NCBI RefSeq assembly: GCF_021390495.1
Contig: NZ_JAJEJP010000001.1
Coordinates: forward strand, 1,736,001 to 1,800,000
DNA length: 64,000 bases
Origin: Paraburkholderia sp. ZP32-5
GTDB lineage: Bacteria; Pseudomonadota; Gammaproteobacteria; Burkholderiales; Burkholderiaceae
Direction of reading: 5' to 3'
The position numbers were made by a program, and so were the translations under genes. Positions 61,325 through 64,000 of this stretch are shown in pieces. Each line of letters opens with the position of its first letter. Position 1 is the stretch's first letter. Below the pieces are notes generated by a model. That model was given only the letters and a program-made list of their open reading frames with translations, did no database searches and had not been told where the DNA came from.

Positions 61325-63823
61325 ATGCAACGAGAAAAAACCATCGACAAGCCCTTGAGCAAATTTCCGTATCCGATTCCAAGCCGCGAAGAAATCCTCG
61401 GCGTATTGCGCACGAGTGAAACGCCGCTTGCCGCGAACGACATCGCCGAAGCGCTGTCGATCAAGCGCCAGGAGCGCGAAGGATTTTTCAAGCGTCTCGG
61501 CGCGATGGAGCGCGACGGCCAGATCCGGCTCGATCAGCGCAATCTCTATCAGCTCACTCATCCGTCGAATTTCGTCGCGGGCCGCGTGCAGGGGCATCGC
61601 GACGGCTACGGCTTCCTGATTCGCGACGACGGCCAGGACGACCTGTTCCTGCCCAACGGCGAGATGCAGAAGGTCATGCACAACGATCGCGTGCTCGCGC
61701 GCATCGTCGGCTATGACCGGCGCGGGCGCCCGGAAGGGCACATCGTCGAGGTCACGGACCGCGCGAACAAGCGCGTGATCGGCCGCCTGCTCAACGAGAA
61801 CGGCGCGCTGATCGTCGCTCCCGAAGACAAGCGCATCGGCCACGATATCCTGATCACGCAGAACACGCGCAAGGCCAAGGTCGGCCAGGTCGTGGTGGTC
61901 GAGCTGACCGATTTCCCGAGCCGTCATTCGCAGCCGCTGGGCCGCGTGGTCGAAGTGCTCGGCGATATCGACGACCCCGGCATGGAAATCGAAATTGCGG
62001 TGCGCAAATACGGCGTGCCGCACGAGTTCAGCGGTGCCGCGCTCGACGAAGCCGCGCGCCTGCCCGACGAAGTGCGTCCCGCCGACATCCGCCATCGCGT
62101 CGATCTGCGCGACGTGCCGCTCGTCACGATCGACGGCGAGGACGCGCGCGACTTCGACGACGCGGTCTATTGCGAGCCGGTCAAGGTCGGCCGCGGCGAC
62201 GGCTTCCGCCTGATCGTCGCGATCGCCGACGTGTCGCATTACGTGCAGCCGAAAAGCGGGCTCGACACCGATGCGATCGAGCGCAGCACATCGGTGTATT
62301 TCCCGCGCCGGGTGATTCCGATGCTGCCGGAAAAGCTGTCGAACGGACTGTGTTCGCTGAATCCGGACGTCGACCGCTGTGTGCTCGTGTGCGACATGAT
62401 CGTCACCGCGCGCGGCGACGTGAAGGCGTATCAGTTCTATCCGGGCGTCATGCATTCGGCCGCGCGGCTCACCTATACCGAAGTCGCCGCGGTGCTGACC
62501 AACACCAAGGGGCCGGAGGCCATCCGCCGCGCCGCGTTGCTGCCGCAACTGCAGAATCTGTACGGCGTCTACAAGGCGCTGTTCGCCGCGCGCCAGAAGC
62601 GTGGCGCGATCGACTTCGATACGACCGAGACGTACATCGTCTGCAACGCGCAGGGCAAGATCGAGCAGATCGTGCCGCGCACGCGCAACGACGCGCACAA
62701 GCTGATCGAGGAATGCATGCTGGCCGCGAACGTGTGCGCGGCCGATTTCCTGAAGCGCAACAAGCACGCCGGCCTGTTCCGCGTGCATGCGGGCCCGAGC
62801 GCGGAAAAGCTCGAGAATCTGCGCACTTTCCTGCGCGGCATGGGCCTGACGCTCGGTGGCGGCGACAGCCCGCATGCGAGCGATTACGCGGCGCTGATGG
62901 CGCAGATCCGCGACCGGCCCGACGCGCCGATGCTGCAGACGATGCTGCTGCGCTCGATGCAGCAGGCGGTCTACAGCCCGGACAACATCGGTCACTTTGG
63001 TCTTGCGTACGAAGCCTATGCGCACTTCACGAGCCCGATTCGCCGCTATCCCGATCTGCTCACGCATCGCGCGATCTACGCGATCCTGCAGGGCCGCAAG
63101 TATCAGCCGGAGCCGTCGCACGGCGTCGAGTTGAATACCGCGCTGTCGCCGCGCGCCCGCGCGATGCAGCAGGCCGACGAGGAAAAACGCGGCCGCTCGC
63201 GTGCGAACGGTGGGGCCAATGTGGCGATCTGGGAGGAACTCGGGCTGCACTGCTCGGCCAACGAGCGCCGCGCGGACGAAGCATCGCGCGATGTCGAAGC
63301 GTGGCTCAAGTGCTACTTCATGCGCGACAAGCTCGGCGAAGAGTATGGCGGCATGATCAATGGCGTCACGTCGTTCGGCATCTTCGTGCAGCTCGATTCG
63401 CTGTTTATCGAAGGGCTCGTGCACGTCACCGAACTCGGCTCGGACTACTTCCAGTACGACGAGATCAAGAACGAGTTGCGTGGCGAGCGCACCGGTATTC
63501 GCTATCGTCTGTCGGATCGCGTGCGCGTGCAGGTGAGCCGTGTCGATCTCGACGCGCGCAAGATCGACTTCCGGCTCGTGCGCGATACGCCAATCAAACC
63601 GCCCGTGGTGCGCGGCGTCGCGGCGGACCGGAGCGAAGGCGGTGGCCCACGCGTGCGTGCGTTGCCGGCGGCGGAAAGCGGTGCGATGCCGGGACCGCGA
63701 CGCAAGAAGGCGGCGCCCGCGCAGAGCGCCGCGGTCAAGGAAGCGCGCGCGGCGCGCGGCGCGGCGAAGAAGCATGGCGTCGCGACGAAAGCAGCGTCGA
63801 AGCCGGTACGCAAGAAGCGCTGA
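61325..63823 (+). CDS. rnr: Ribonuclease R
   Basis: 832 residues, normal for the enzyme. Domain order: an N-terminal helix-turn-helix region (about 20-80), cold-shock/OB domains (about 90-250), the RNB catalytic domain (about 265-600), an S1 domain (about 655-740) and a basic Lys/Arg/Ala-rich tail (about 770-832). The catalytic metal-binding motif is DGEDARDFDDA at about 270-280, and RRYPDLLTHRAI is a further conserved block. It is a processive 3'-5' exoribonuclease that degrades structured RNA, rRNA and mRNA and takes part in trans-translation. The adjacent genes to the right are beyond the window; rlmB commonly follows in this lineage. Confidence 0.95.
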   Translation: MQREKTIDKPLSKFPYPIPSREEILGVLRTSETPLAANDIAEALSIKRQEREGFFKRLGAMERDGQIRLDQRNLYQLTHPSNFVAGRVQGHRDGYGFLIRDDGQDDLFLPNGEMQKVMHNDRVLARIVGYDRRGRPEGHIVEVTDRANKRVIGRLLNENGALIVAPEDKRIGHDILITQNTRKAKVGQVVVVELTDFPSRHSQPLGRVVEVLGDIDDPGMEIEIAVRKYGVPHEFSGAALDEAARLPDEVRPADIRHRVDLRDVPLVTIDGEDARDFDDAVYCEPVKVGRGDGFRLIVAIADVSHYVQPKSGLDTDAIERSTSVYFPRRVIPMLPEKLSNGLCSLNPDVDRCVLVCDMIVTARGDVKAYQFYPGVMHSAARLTYTEVAAVLTNTKGPEAIRRAALLPQLQNLYGVYKALFAARQKRGAIDFDTTETYIVCNAQGKIEQIVPRTRNDAHKLIEECMLAANVCAADFLKRNKHAGLFRVHAGPSAEKLENLRTFLRGMGLTLGGGDSPHASDYAALMAQIRDRPDAPMLQTMLLRSMQQAVYSPDNIGHFGLAYEAYAHFTSPIRRYPDLLTHRAIYAILQGRKYQPEPSHGVELNTALSPRARAMQQADEEKRGRSRANGGANVAIWEELGLHCSANERRADEASRDVEAWLKCYFMRDKLGEEYGGMINGVTSFGIFVQLDSLFIEGLVHVTELGSDYFQYDEIKNELRGERTGIRYRLSDRVRVQVSRVDLDARKIDFRLVRDTPIKPPVVRGVAADRSEGGGPRVRALPAAESGAMPGPRRKKAAPAQSAAVKEARAARGAAKKHGVATKAASKPVRKKR

Positions 63824-64000
63824 AGCCGCCGCAAAGACAGAGCCGCGCGCAGCGGGCACGTGAAGACGTGCCGGTTGCGCGCGGTCTGCGTTTTGGCGCA
63901 TGAGTGTCGTAGCGCGCGGCGACGCGAAGTCGGCGACAGGTTGCCGGTTTCATATTCATCACAGCGGCGCGCGTCGTGCGCGCCCAATCAAAGGTTGTTC
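63824..64000. other. Region downstream of rnr, no gene start identified
   Basis: 177 bp to the window end. The + frame stays open for a while after rnr only as an out-of-frame continuation (in-frame stop at 63901). No ribosome-binding site followed by a family-specific start is visible. Confidence 0.4.

Noticed and set aside
60860..63901. 1,013-residue minus-strand frame opposite rnr
   Set aside because: It is the antisense shadow of ribonuclease R, with His/Arg/Asp-rich sequence and no domains; it even reads through a tRNA promoter.

Overview
The window looks like a high-GC chromosomal segment from the Burkholderiaceae, most likely a soil- or plant-associated Paraburkholderia. The reasons are the overall base composition and codon use, the dense LysR/MarR-controlled catabolic operons, both fused and split indolepyruvate-type oxidoreductases, the AspT/aspartate decarboxylase/glutamate decarboxylase set, and ribonuclease R beside tRNA-Leu(CAG). 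The assignment is by family recognition only; no database search was possible.

Layout. (1) 0.3-10.3 kb, all + strand: an envelope and acid-stress block with DUF3300 and DUF2950 exported proteins, a SulP anion transporter, a small surface-antigen-like protein, then an aspartate:alanine antiporter, aspartate 4-decarboxylase and glutamate decarboxylase. A 15-bp element containing GACC-AA-GGTC lies upstream of both the first gene and the antiporter, suggesting shared control. (2) 10.4-18.7 kb: a LysR regulator divergent from a seven-gene catabolic operon (two paralogous MFS carriers, SDR, TIM-barrel isomerase/epimerase, amidohydrolase, Gfo/Idh/MocA oxidoreductase, VOC protein), with a TAACC-AAA-GGTTA operator between them. 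(3) 18.7-23.3 kb: a fused indolepyruvate ferredoxin oxidoreductase and a divergent LysR. (4) 23.5-24.5 kb: an uncharacterised protein behind a good sigma-28 (FliA) promoter. (5) 25.0-30.8 kb: a MarR-controlled module of split 2-oxoacid oxidoreductase subunits, a thioesterase and an isatin-hydrolase-type cyclase. Together these could convert isatin through isatinate and anthraniloyl-CoA to anthranilate. Near-identical operator candidates precede both transcription units.

(6) 31-36.9 kb: a methyltransferase and a small alanine-rich protein, then a decay zone with an M78 metallopeptidase remnant, an internally shortened LysR, an IS6-type transposase remnant, a chemoreceptor whose end runs into an IS5 remnant, and an AT-richer gap. 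(7) 36.9-58.2 kb: a two-partner secretion / contact-dependent inhibition locus with a short TpsA, its TpsB, a parvulin-type PPIase, a lipoprotein, a 5,091-residue CdiA-like exoprotein with long internal repeats, and a DUF7660-like immunity gene. (8) 58.2-60.4 kb: mobile-element debris (IS3 orfB fused to a frameshifted tyrosine integrase) and an EF-Tu-like small gene, next to two tandem tRNA-Leu(CAG) genes that each have a promoter and terminator. (9) 61.3-63.8 kb: rnr, the start of conserved backbone.

The integrase remnant beside tRNA-Leu and the transposase remnants at 33-36 kb suggest that the secretion locus sits on an eroded genomic island. The most noteworthy items are the proposed isatin/arylglyoxylate module with paired MarR operators, the CDI toxin/immunity pair, the shared GACC-AA-GGTC element, and the sigma-28-driven orphan gene.
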